Part shown: piece by piece, positions 1 to 7,565 of the stretch | How the letters are laid out: each line of letters begins with the position of its first letter | Numbering within the stretch: the first letter of the stretch is position 1 | Assembly (NCBI GenBank): GCA_009783295.1 | Contig: WRHK01000001.1 | Coordinates: 62,001-126,000, forward strand | Reading direction: 5' to 3' | DNA: 64,000 bases | From: Promicromonosporaceae bacterium | Lineage (GTDB): Bacteria; Actinomycetota; Actinomycetes; Actinomycetales; Cellulomonadaceae | Translations under genes and position numbers: made by a program | Notes under the pieces: generated by a model | Told to the model about the DNA's origin: nothing | The model's database searches: none | Seen by the model: the letters and a program-made list of their open reading frames with translations, nothing else

Positions 1-113
1 TGGTGGGCACCGAAGGCGCCAGCCTGCTTGAGCATCGCGTCCACGAGGGTCGTCTTGCCGTGGTCGACGTGGGCGACGATCGCGACGTTGCGCAGGTCGG
101 AGCGCACAGCCAT
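1..113 (-). CDS. typA: TypA/BipA ribosome-associated GTPase, N-terminus only (cut by window edge)
   Basis: The first 37 codons are present. Read on the minus strand they begin [20 protein letters not shown] and continue TTLVDAML. The [14 protein letters not shown] stretch is the P-loop (G1) region typical of translational GTPases, and the short N-terminus before [12 protein letters not shown] matches TypA/BipA rather than EF-Tu, EF-G or LepA. TypA acts on the ribosome in stress and cold adaptation. The ATG lies just before the 150-base gap shared with the adjacent ABC operon terminator. Family assignment rests on about 37 residues, so LepA-like alternatives are not fully excluded. Confidence 0.8.
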   Translation of the reverse strand, partial: MAVRSDLRNVAIVAHVDHGKTTLVDAMLKQAGAFGAH

Positions 114-213
114 GTAGGGTCTCGATTCCTCGGAGGCGGGGTGGGGATCCCGCGCACGCGGCGGGCGACGCCATCTTACCCGCGGCAACGCGCCACCCCC
201 GCCCGCCCGGCCT

Positions 214-240
214 GTGACGCCGGTGACGCACCGGCGTCAC
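214..240 (-). terminator. Hairpin terminator of the first peptide-ABC operon
   Basis: A perfect 12-bp stem (GTGACGCCGGTG / CACCGGCGTCAC) with a 3-base ACG loop lies 24 bases after the stop of the fused OppDF gene. A further GU and two GC pairs extend it. There is no clear T-tract, as is common in high-GC actinobacteria. Confidence 0.7.
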
Positions 241-263
241 GGGCGGTTGTGGGTCGGCGCCCG

Positions 264-1958
264 TCAGACCGTCGCCAGCAGGCGGTCGCGCTCCTCGCGG
301 CGCAGCTTCTGCTCCGCCGGGTCCGGGACCGGGACCGCCGCGAGCAGGCGGCGCGTGTAGTCCTCGCGCGGGTGGTGCAGGATCTGCTCGCGCGGGCCCA
401 CCTCGACCAGGTCGCCCTTGCTCATCACGGCGATGCGGCGCGACAGGATCTCGACGACGGCGAGGTCGTGGGAGATGAACAGGCAGGCGAACCCGTACTC
501 GCGCTGCAGCTCCTGGAAGAGCTCCAGCACGCGCGCCTGCACCGAGACGTCGAGGGCCGACGTCGGCTCGTCCGCGATGAGCAGCCGCGGCTCGAGCGCC
601 AGGGCGCGGGCGATGCCGACGCGCTGGCGCTGCCCGCCGGACAGCTCGTGCGGGTAGCGGTTGCGCATGGCGCGGGGCAGCTGCACGTGGTCGAGCAGGG
701 CTTCGACGCGCTTGTTGAGGTCGGCGCCCTCGGCCACCCTGTGCAGCTTGAGCGGCTCGCCGATGGACTCGCCGATGGGCAGGCGGGGGTTCAGCGAGGA
801 GCCCGGGTCCTGGAACACGATCGACACGTCCTGGCGCACGGCCCGCAGCGCCTTGGGCTTGATGCCGGCCATCTCGACGCCGTTGACCTTGAGCGACCCG
901 TCCGCGACGGGCAGCAGGCCGACGGCGGCGCGGCCGACCGTCGTCTTGCCCGAGCCGGACTCGCCGACCAGGCCCACGACCTCTCCCTTGCCGATGTGCA
1001 GGTCGAGGCCCTTGATGGCGCGGAACGCGGGCACGCGGCCGCGGGCAGGGTACTCGATGACCAGGCCGTTCGCCTCGAGGGCGAGCTCACCGGCCGGCGT
1101 GGTCTCGACGGGCTCGACCACCGAGCCGGCCTCGGCCACCGTGGCCGGCGTCGACATCGACCCGAGGTGCGGCACCGCCGCGAGCAGCTGGCGCGTGTAC
1201 GCGTGCTGCGGGCGGTTGAACACCTCGTCGGCCGTGCCGGCCTCCACCACGCGGCCGCTCTTCATGACCATGACGCGGTCGGACAGGTCCGCGACCACGC
1301 CCATGTCGTGCGTGATGAGGATGATGCCGGCGTCGACGCGGTGGCGCAGGTCGCGCATGAGCTTGAGGATCTCGGCCTGGACGGTGACGTCGAGCGCCGT
1401 CGTCGGCTCGTCGGCGATGAGCAGCTTGGGCTCGCACGCGAGCGCCTGGGCGATCATCGCGCGCTGTCGCTGGCCGCCGGAGAGCTGGTGGGGGTACTTG
1501 TCGACCGACTTCTCGGGGTCGGGCAGGTCCACCATGCGCAGCAGCTCGATGGCCTTCGCGCGCGCGGCCTTGGGGCTGATGTCGAAGTGGACGCGCAGCG
1601 TCTCGACGATCTGGAAGCCGATCGTGTAGACGGGGTTCAGCGCCGTCATGGGCTCCTGGAAGATGACGGCGACGTCCTTGCCGCGCACCTTGGAGAGCTG
1701 CTTGTGGCTCAGGCCCAGCAGCTCGCGGCCCGCGAGCCTCGCGGAGCCCGACGCGCGCCCGTTGGTGGGCAGCAGGCCGAGGAGCGACATCGACGTCTGC
1801 GTCTTGCCGGAGCCGGACTCGCCGACGATGGCGAGCACCTCGCCGGGGCGGACGTCGTAGGACACGTCCTGGGCGGCGGGGAACCACTCGCCGTCGACGA
1901 AGAACTCGACGCCGAGGTCGCGGACCTCGAGGATCGGGGACTTGGCGTCAGTGGACAT
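264..1958 (-). CDS. Fused OppD-OppF peptide ABC transporter ATPase (operon 1)
   Basis: This 564-residue cytoplasmic ATPase drives oligopeptide/nickel-family import. It has two complete ABC domains in tandem. The N-terminal half has Walker A GESGSGKT (about residue 42), signature LSGGQRQR and Walker B LLIADEPTTALD. The C-terminal half has [20 protein letters not shown] and LLIADEPTSALD. The chosen ATG is preceded by GGAAGGA; an upstream in-frame GTG-type start would add 17 residues without a ribosome site. The linker (about residues 279-287) reads VVEPVETT and is encoded by a 25-base repeat also found between rmuC and ispH. It is the last gene of operon 1, separated from its permease genes by an antiparallel PH-domain gene. 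Confidence 0.93.
   Translation of the reverse strand: MSTDAKSPILEVRDLGVEFFVDGEWFPAAQDVSYDVRPGEVLAIVGESGSGKTQTSMSLLGLLPTNGRASGSARLAGRELLGLSHKQLSKVRGKDVAVIFQEPMTALNPVYTIGFQIVETLRVHFDISPKAARAKAIELLRMVDLPDPEKSVDKYPHQLSGGQRQRAMIAQALACEPKLLIADEPTTALDVTVQAEILKLMRDLRHRVDAGIILITHDMGVVADLSDRVMVMKSGRVVEAGTADEVFNRPQHAYTRQLLAAVPHLGSMSTPATVAEAGSVVEPVETTPAGELALEANGLVIEYPARGRVPAFRAIKGLDLHIGKGEVVGLVGESGSGKTTVGRAAVGLLPVADGSLKVNGVEMAGIKPKALRAVRQDVSIVFQDPGSSLNPRLPIGESIGEPLKLHRVAEGADLNKRVEALLDHVQLPRAMRNRYPHELSGGQRQRVGIARALALEPRLLIADEPTSALDVSVQARVLELFQELQREYGFACLFISHDLAVVEILSRRIAVMSKGDLVEVGPREQILHHPREDYTRRLLAAVPVPDPAEQKLRREERDRLLATV
1099..1123. repeat. 25-base dispersed repeat, copy inside a coding region
   Basis: The segment starting GTGGTCTCGACGGGCTCGAC and ending CACCG is identical to positions 27957-27981. 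Here it lies in the interdomain linker of the fused OppDF gene and encodes VVEPVETT on the minus strand. Confidence 0.75.
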
Positions 1959-2007
1959 GGTGTTCCTTCCGTGGGGCGCGGGCGGTCCGGTCTGGGACGA
2001 TCGAGCC

Positions 2008-2622
2008 ATGGTGTCTGCGGACGTGGTCGAGTACAGGCCGGGGTTCGGCCGGGGTCTTGCGGTGGTCGTCGCGGTGCTGGCGGTCGGTGGCCTGGTGGCC
2101 GGGTTCGCGGCCGACTGGCGGTCGACCCTCCCCTACCTGGCTCCGGTCGCCCTGGTGGTGCTGTGGGTGTGGGCCGCCTACTGGCGCCCCGCCGTGGTGG
2201 TGACGCCGGCAGGCGTCGAGCTGCGCAACGTGACCCGGTCGATCGAGCTGCCGTGGCCCACGATCGAGCGCGTGGAGACCAGGTACGCCCTCACGCTGCA
2301 CACCGCCTACGGCGAGTACGCGGCGTGGGCCGCCCCGGCGCCCGGCCGGGCCCGGTCGGTGACCGCGCCCAAGGACGCCGGCCAGAACCTGCCGGAGTCC
2401 ACCTACCGGGGAGGCACCGTGGGGTCCGGCGACCTCATGGTCGGTGCCTCCGGCCAGGCCGCGGCGATCGTGCGCGCCCGCTGGGAGCAGCTGCGCGACG
2501 CCGGCCTGCTGGACGACCCGCGCGTGGAGCGCGGCCGTCCCCGGGTGCGCTGGCACGTCGCCACCCTGGCCGCGATGGTGGTGCTCCTCGCGGCCAGCGT
2601 GCTGACGTTCCTGCTGCGCTGA
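2008..2622 (+). CDS. PH-domain (bPH-type) membrane protein
   Basis: A 204-residue protein with two hydrophobic helices near the N-terminus (about residues 18-35 and 42-60), a soluble beta-rich core of bacterial PH-domain type (PAVVVTPAGVELRN...WPTIERVETR), and a C-terminal membrane helix (about 185-202). The function of this actinobacterial family is not established. The ATG at 2008 is preceded by GACGAT exactly six bases upstream, a possible -10 box giving a leaderless transcript. The gene runs opposite to the ABC operon around it, lying 4 bases from the oppC stop and 49 bases from the oppDF start. A minus-strand frame across the same interval looks like a coding shadow because it is Arg/His/Gly-rich and has no fold-like pattern. 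Confidence 0.82.
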   Translation: MVSADVVEYRPGFGRGLAVVVAVLAVGGLVAGFAADWRSTLPYLAPVALVVLWVWAAYWRPAVVVTPAGVELRNVTRSIELPWPTIERVETRYALTLHTAYGEYAAWAAPAPGRARSVTAPKDAGQNLPESTYRGGTVGSGDLMVGASGQAAAIVRARWEQLRDAGLLDDPRVERGRPRVRWHVATLAAMVVLLAASVLTFLLR

Positions 2623-2626
2623 CACG

Positions 2627-3649
2627 TCAGGCGTTCGCCTTCAGCGCCTTCGCGGCCTTCTTGGCGTCGGCCTTGGCCAGCGCGCGCGCGGTCGGGATGC
2701 GGCGCTGGCGCGGGTCGAACGCGTCGCGCAGGCCGTCGCCGATGAAGTTCACGCACAGGGCGATGGTCACGATGAACACACCGGGCCACCAGAACAGCCA
2801 GGGGCGGGTGGAGAACGCGGCCTGGTACTCGTTGATGAGCGTGCCCAGCGACACCTCGGGCTGGCGGATGCCGAAGCCCAGGAACGACAGGGCGGTCTCC
2901 AGCAGGATCGCCGAGGCCATGAGCAGCGTCGCGTTGACGATGATCACGCCGATGGCGTTCGGCAGGATGTGCTTGAACATGATCCGGAAGCTCGACGCGC
3001 CGGCCACGCGGGCCGCGTCGACGAACTCCAGCTCGCGCAGGGCGAGGAACTGGGCGCGCACCAGGCGGGCCATCGTCGTCCACGTCACCAGGGACAGGGC
3101 GATCGCGAGGCTCCACGCGCTCGCACCGCCCACCAGGATGCCGAGGATCGCGCCGATCATGATCACCGGGATGGTGATGACCATGTCGGTGAACCGCATG
3201 ATGATGTTGTCGGACCGGCCGCGGAAGTAGCCGGACAGCGCGCCGAGCACGACGCCGATGAGCGTGGCGAAGAACCCGATGACCACCATGACGGTGAGCG
3301 ACTGCTGGGTGCCGCGCATGACCATCGCGAACACGTCGCGGCCGATGTTGTCCTGGCCGAACGGGTGCGCGCCGAAGGAGAACCCGCCGTCGCCGAACCC
3401 CATGGTGGGGGCACCACCCGCGTTGGCGACGGGGCTCAGGTCGCGGAACCCGTGCTGCCACCAGCCTGGGACGGGGCCCCAGCCGATCGACGTCGTGACC
3501 AGCAGCACGATGGCGGCCAGCACGATGATCGAGGCCATCGCGCCGCGGTGGCGCAGGAACCGGCGCAGGACGATGCGGCCCTGCGAGAGGCCCTCGACCT
3601 CCTTGAGCTCGATCGCGTTCTCGACGGAGTCTGTCTGCACGGTGCTCAT
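2627..3649 (-). CDS. OppC-type peptide ABC permease (operon 1)
   Basis: A 340-residue inner-membrane permease with an N-terminal OppC anchor helix (about residues 38-58) followed by five more hydrophobic segments. The segment containing DAARVAGASSFRIMFKHILPNAIG is the EAA loop that docks the ATPase. The extracellular segment GAHPFGQDNIGRDVF is typical of OppC/DppC. The start ATG overlaps the stop of the upstream oppB by 4 bases (ATGA), indicating translational coupling. Substrate cannot be assigned beyond the peptide/nickel/oligosaccharide family. Confidence 0.93.
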   Translation of the reverse strand: MSTVQTDSVENAIELKEVEGLSQGRIVLRRFLRHRGAMASIIVLAAIVLLVTTSIGWGPVPGWWQHGFRDLSPVANAGGAPTMGFGDGGFSFGAHPFGQDNIGRDVFAMVMRGTQQSLTVMVVIGFFATLIGVVLGALSGYFRGRSDNIIMRFTDMVITIPVIMIGAILGILVGGASAWSLAIALSLVTWTTMARLVRAQFLALRELEFVDAARVAGASSFRIMFKHILPNAIGVIIVNATLLMASAILLETALSFLGFGIRQPEVSLGTLINEYQAAFSTRPWLFWWPGVFIVTIALCVNFIGDGLRDAFDPRQRRIPTARALAKADAKKAAKALKANA

Positions 3650-5262
3650 GCGTTCACCCGGATTCGAGGGTCGAGGGCGGCGTAGATGAAGTCCACGAGG
3701 ATGCTGGCGACCACCAGGAGGGACCCGACCACCAGGAAGTGGCCCATGATCACGTCGGCGTCCATGTTCTGCAGGGCCGTGATGAACACGGATCCCATGC
3801 CGCTCCAGGCGAAGATGCGCTCGGTGATGATCGCGCCGCCGAACATCGCCGCGACGTCGAGCGGCACGATGGTGGCCAGCGGGATCAGCGCGTTGCGGAA
3901 CGCGTGCCGCACGGTGACCACGCGCTCCGACAGGCCCTTCGAGCGGGCCGTGCGGATGTAGTCCTGGTTCATCACCTCGAGCATCGAGGCGCGCGTGTAC
4001 CGGGTGTAGCCGGCGAACGAGATCAGCACCAGCGTGATGGTGGGCAGCAGGATGTGCGTGAACTGGTCCAGCGTGGTGATCCAGAAGTCGCCGCGCAGGC
4101 CGGGGGTCTGCGAGCCGATCGTCGAGATCGGGCGGAAGTTGATCTGCGACGCGCGGTTGTACGCGTACCAGACCTGCATCACGCGGTCGACGAACAGGAA
4201 CAGGCCCGTGCCGAGCGCGGTGACCGCGGCGGCCCGCATGGACACGCGGCGGTCGTCGCCGCCGAACAGCCAGCCGATCAGGCAGCCGCACGCGACCGCG
4301 GCGACGGCGAGCCCGAGCATCATGACCCAGCTCGCGTTCACGAACAGGAACTGCAGCGGGAGCTTCAGCGCGACGCCGACTGCCGCGGCGGTGAGGGACG
4401 CGTACAGCGCGCGGCGGTTGGACAGCCCCGCCGTCAGCGCGACGACGGCGAACGCGACGCCGGCACCCAGCACGGCGATGCCGACGTACCCGAGGCTGGG
4501 CTGGACGATCCAGTCGGTCTCCGAGACGAAGGCCAGGATCGCGCCGGTGGCCACGGTCGCCGCGGCGAACGACACCCAGCGGGTGCGCCGGACGCCGCCG
4601 ATGATCGCGGACCACAGGCCGCCGGACAGCACGGACAGGCCCACGATCCAGTACCAGGCGATGGTGGGGTCGCGCAGGAAGTCGTTGAAGCCGATCGCGC
4701 CCCACAGCTTGAGCAGCACCGCGACCCAGAACGAGGGCAGCGAGAAGAGCACGAAGGACAGGAAGGTCACCGCGTAGTCGAAGCGCGTGTACTGGCGCAG
4801 CGCGGCGACGATGCCCACGAGCACGCCCAGGCCGATGGCCAGCACTAGCGCGCCGGACACCAGCGTCACCGTGTTGGGGATGGCCGCGCCCAGGATCGAG
4901 GACACGCTCTGGCCCGTCCGCCAGCTCGTGCCGAGGTCACCCGTGACCACGTTGCCGAGCCACTGGAAGTACCGGACCACCGGCGGCACGTCCAGGTTGA
5001 GCGCCGCGACGCGCTCGGCGATGAGCTGCTGCACGTTGGGCGCCGTCGAGAACCGCAGGTCCTCCAGCGGGTCCACCGAGTACGAGAACAGCATGAAGAC
5101 GATGAAGGTGGCGCCGAGCAGCACGAACAGCGACGACAGGATGCGTCGAGCCAGGAACGTGAGCATCGGGGCCGAGCGGGCGGCCCGGGAGCGCCGCGTG
5201 GGGACCGTCTCGTCGGGCGCCGCGGGGGCGTCCTCGATCTCGGTCAGCACAGTGGTGGCCAT
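3646..5262 (-). CDS. OppB-type ABC permease with a large membrane insertion (operon 1)
   Basis: At 538 residues this is about 200 longer than usual OppB/DppB permeases. Residues about 35-190 and 390-538 form a normal OppB: N-terminal helix, periplasmic loop ending GDLGTSWRTGQSV, and EAA loop YIRTARSKGLSERVVTVRHAFRNALIP. Between them about 180 residues (195-375) carry roughly six additional hydrophobic stretches plus a short soluble loop. The reading frame is continuous, so this is a true insertion and not a frameshift. RBS AAGGA lies before the ATG. The gene is downstream of the binding-protein gene, separated by 196 bases with a long hairpin, and upstream of and overlapping oppC. Confidence 0.92.
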   Translation of the reverse strand: MATTVLTEIEDAPAAPDETVPTRRSRAARSAPMLTFLARRILSSLFVLLGATFIVFMLFSYSVDPLEDLRFSTAPNVQQLIAERVAALNLDVPPVVRYFQWLGNVVTGDLGTSWRTGQSVSSILGAAIPNTVTLVSGALVLAIGLGVLVGIVAALRQYTRFDYAVTFLSFVLFSLPSFWVAVLLKLWGAIGFNDFLRDPTIAWYWIVGLSVLSGGLWSAIIGGVRRTRWVSFAAATVATGAILAFVSETDWIVQPSLGYVGIAVLGAGVAFAVVALTAGLSNRRALYASLTAAAVGVALKLPLQFLFVNASWVMMLGLAVAAVACGCLIGWLFGGDDRRVSMRAAAVTALGTGLFLFVDRVMQVWYAYNRASQINFRPISTIGSQTPGLRGDFWITTLDQFTHILLPTITLVLISFAGYTRYTRASMLEVMNQDYIRTARSKGLSERVVTVRHAFRNALIPLATIVPLDVAAMFGGAIITERIFAWSGMGSVFITALQNMDADVIMGHFLVVGSLLVVASILVDFIYAALDPRIRVNA

Positions 5263-5395
5263 GGAGTCCTTGCCTCAGGGGAAGGGTTGGTCAAGGGGTG
5301 TTTAAGCAATCTTTGCGTCCGCGCGCGGGACCGCTCAGGGCCCGGTCGGTGGCGCCTGAGGGTCTGGCGCGCTGCGATCGGGTGCTGTTGCGACC

Positions 5396-5437
5396 GTGCG
5401 GGGGTACCGCGGCGAGCTTGCCGTGGTACCCCCGCAC
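5396..5437 (-). terminator. Long hairpin between the binding-protein gene and its permease genes
   Basis: Perfect 13-bp outer arms GTGCGGGGGTACC / GGTACCCCCGCAC flank an inner CGGC/GCCG stem. It lies about 20 bases after the binding-protein stop, before oppB. It may be a partial terminator or a 3' end stabiliser that lets the binding protein be made in excess over the membrane subunits. Confidence 0.65.
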
Positions 5438-5458
5438 CGGGGTGGGTCGTGCTGCGGG

Positions 5459-7291
5459 TCAGCCCGCGATCGTCCACTCCCAGAAGTTCCAGAGGATGGT
5501 CGGCGACAGCGCGATCGACGACACGTTCTGGAGGCGGTCGCTGTGGGCGACGACGCCGGGGAACTGGAAGATCGGCAGACCGAAGCCCTCGTGCAGCAGC
5601 GTCGACTCGATCTCGTGGGCGAAGCCGCGGACCTCGGCCGTGGTGTCGTCCGCCGACTCCGCGATCTTGGCCCAGAGGGCGTCGACCTCGGCGTTGGAGA
5701 ATCCACCGAAGTTGTTCTGGCCGTCGGTGACGTAGTTCGACTCGGCGTTCAGCAGGAACGTGTTGGTCGACTGCCAGCCGAACATCGTGGCGTCGTAGGT
5801 GCCGTCGCCGAGGCGCTGGCCCCACATGTCGTCACCGTTGTCGATGACGTTGAAGCCCACCGGCGCCGCAGCGGCCTGGATCAGCTGGAACATGTTGGCG
5901 CGGCGCACGTTCGAGGCGCCGTAGAGGAAGCGCACGTCGATCGTCTGGGGCATCGCCGGGTAGAGCGCGCGGGCCTGCCCGAGCAGCTCCTTGGCCTTGT
6001 CGGCGTCGCCGCCTCCGAAGATGTCGGAGCCGTTCGCGGCCACGGCCTCGTCGTAGCCGGGGGCGCCGGGCACGAACAGGAACGAGTTGCGGATCGCGGC
6101 GTCGGACTGCAGCGGGTGGATCAGCGTGTCGATGATCTGCTGGCGCGGGATCGACATGAGGAACGCCTGGCGCACCAGACGCGCGGCCTCGGCGTTGCCG
6201 CCGTAGGTGGCGGGGTCGAACGGGCCACCGTTGTTGAAGGTCAGGTCCACGTGCTCCCACGTGCCCTCGATGTCGGTCACGTAGGTGACGCCGTTGATGT
6301 TCGCGAGGTTCTGCAGCACGTCCACCGACGACTGCGGTGCGATGAGGTCGACCTCACCGTTCTGCAGGGCGGTGATCGAGGCCATCGGGTCCTCGGTGAA
6401 GCGGAAGGTGACCTCGTCGATCGCCGGGATCGGGCCCCAGCTGAACTTCTCGTTGCGCACCAGCGTGAGGTGCTGGTTCTCGACGAACTCGTTCAGGATG
6501 TACGGGCCGGTCGACAGGAACAGGCGCGGGTCGTCGGGCATCGACGTGAAGTTGAAGCCCGTGTTCCACACGCCGGCGATCTTGGCGAGCGTCGCCTTGT
6601 CGTTGTCGTGGAAGGCAGCGATCAGGGCGTCCTTGGCCTCGGCCGCGTCGGGCTTGCCGAGCGCGATGTCGGCGACGGCGTGGGCGGCGACCGGCGGCAT
6701 GCCGAGGCCCATCATCCAGTCGGGACGCGTCTCGTCGAACACCATGGTGACGGTGCGGCCGTCCTCGGAGATCTCCGGGAACTGCGAGACGAGCTCCATG
6801 ATCGGGCTGGTGCCCGAGAACCACACGGCGTCGGTCGGGACGACCTCGTTGCCGTCCGCGTCACGCTCGAGGTCCCCACCCGCGACGGTGTTGAACTTCG
6901 GGTTCTGGGCGCCCCACCACAGGATGATGTCCGCGGCGTCGACCGGCGTGCCGTCCGACCACACGACGCCCTCGTTCACCGTGACCTCGACGGTCAGCGG
7001 GTCCTGCGAGACGGCCTTGATGCTGCCGAGACCGTCGTTGAACTGCAGGTTCAGGTCGCCGTCGTAGTAGTAGAAGTTCGGGTTCGTCAGGTACAGGATG
7101 TTCGCGTTGGCGGTCGCGTTGCCCGAGGCCGTCAGGTTGTTCTGCGAGAACATCGGCTGGTTCCAGCCGACCGTGACGCTCTGGGTCTCAGAGCCTGCGA
7201 CGCCGGCGACATCGGGGGTCGAGCACGCCGAGAGGACGATCGCGCCGGCTGTGGCGGCGGCGACCGCGGCGGCAATACGCCTGATCTTCAT
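5459..7291 (-). CDS. Peptide-family ABC substrate-binding lipoprotein (SBP_bac_5), operon 1
   Basis: A 610-residue extracellular lipoprotein. The N-terminus MKIRRI plus a hydrophobic stretch ends in the lipobox LSAC with Cys23 as the lipidation site. The body has the cluster-C binding-protein pattern: NEGVVWSDGTPVDAADIILWW, STGPYILNEF, and a long C-terminal lobe ending ILWNFWEWTIAG. It delivers peptides or oligosaccharides to the OppBC channel encoded downstream. The start is chosen at MKIRRI because it opens the signal peptide; an upstream in-frame extension of 64 residues has no signal-like features. A second operon nearby has a binding protein with the same first six residues. Confidence 0.92.
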   Translation of the reverse strand: MKIRRIAAAVAAATAGAIVLSACSTPDVAGVAGSETQSVTVGWNQPMFSQNNLTASGNATANANILYLTNPNFYYYDGDLNLQFNDGLGSIKAVSQDPLTVEVTVNEGVVWSDGTPVDAADIILWWGAQNPKFNTVAGGDLERDADGNEVVPTDAVWFSGTSPIMELVSQFPEISEDGRTVTMVFDETRPDWMMGLGMPPVAAHAVADIALGKPDAAEAKDALIAAFHDNDKATLAKIAGVWNTGFNFTSMPDDPRLFLSTGPYILNEFVENQHLTLVRNEKFSWGPIPAIDEVTFRFTEDPMASITALQNGEVDLIAPQSSVDVLQNLANINGVTYVTDIEGTWEHVDLTFNNGGPFDPATYGGNAEAARLVRQAFLMSIPRQQIIDTLIHPLQSDAAIRNSFLFVPGAPGYDEAVAANGSDIFGGGDADKAKELLGQARALYPAMPQTIDVRFLYGASNVRRANMFQLIQAAAAPVGFNVIDNGDDMWGQRLGDGTYDATMFGWQSTNTFLLNAESNYVTDGQNNFGGFSNAEVDALWAKIAESADDTTAEVRGFAHEIESTLLHEGFGLPIFQFPGVVAHSDRLQNVSSIALSPTILWNFWEWTIAG

Positions 7292-7512
7292 GGGAGTCCT
7301 GTCATCGAGCGGGTACGGGGCGGGGTGACCGGGAAGGTCCTCCGTCCGCCGCGGGACGACACGAATGTATGGGGACAGACCACACGTTATGCCCGGTTTG
7401 TCGTGATTCTCCGGGTTCTCGTTACCTAAGCGTGGTGTTAACTGAACGGGTGCGTCAGGATGACTGCACGATTCGCGCCACATTCTTTACCGAGACGCGC
7501 ACCTCGCAGACG
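7292..7512 (-). promoter_or_regulatory. Presumed promoter/leader region of operon 1
   Basis: This gene-free stretch must hold the operon 1 promoter because it lies between the operon 2 terminator hairpin and the binding-protein start. The segment around 7364-7369 reads TACATT on the minus strand and is the best -10-like match, but no TTGAC-like -35 sits at the right spacing. Confidence 0.3.
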
Positions 7513-7549
7513 ACGACGGCGGCCCTCCCGAGGGGAGGACCGCCGTCGT
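7513..7549 (-). terminator. Hairpin terminator of the second peptide-ABC operon
   Basis: Outer arms ACGACGGCGG / CCGCCGTCGT (10 bp) enclose an inner CCTCCC / GGGAGG stem with a GAG loop. The hairpin starts 16 bases after the stop of the second fused OppDF gene. Confidence 0.72.
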
Positions 7550-7565
7550 GCGGGGTGGGCCGGCG

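Noticed and set aside
1948-2625. Minus-strand frame opposite the PH-domain gene
   Set aside because: It is His/Arg/Gly-rich and unstructured. The plus-strand product has convincing helices and a PH-like core.
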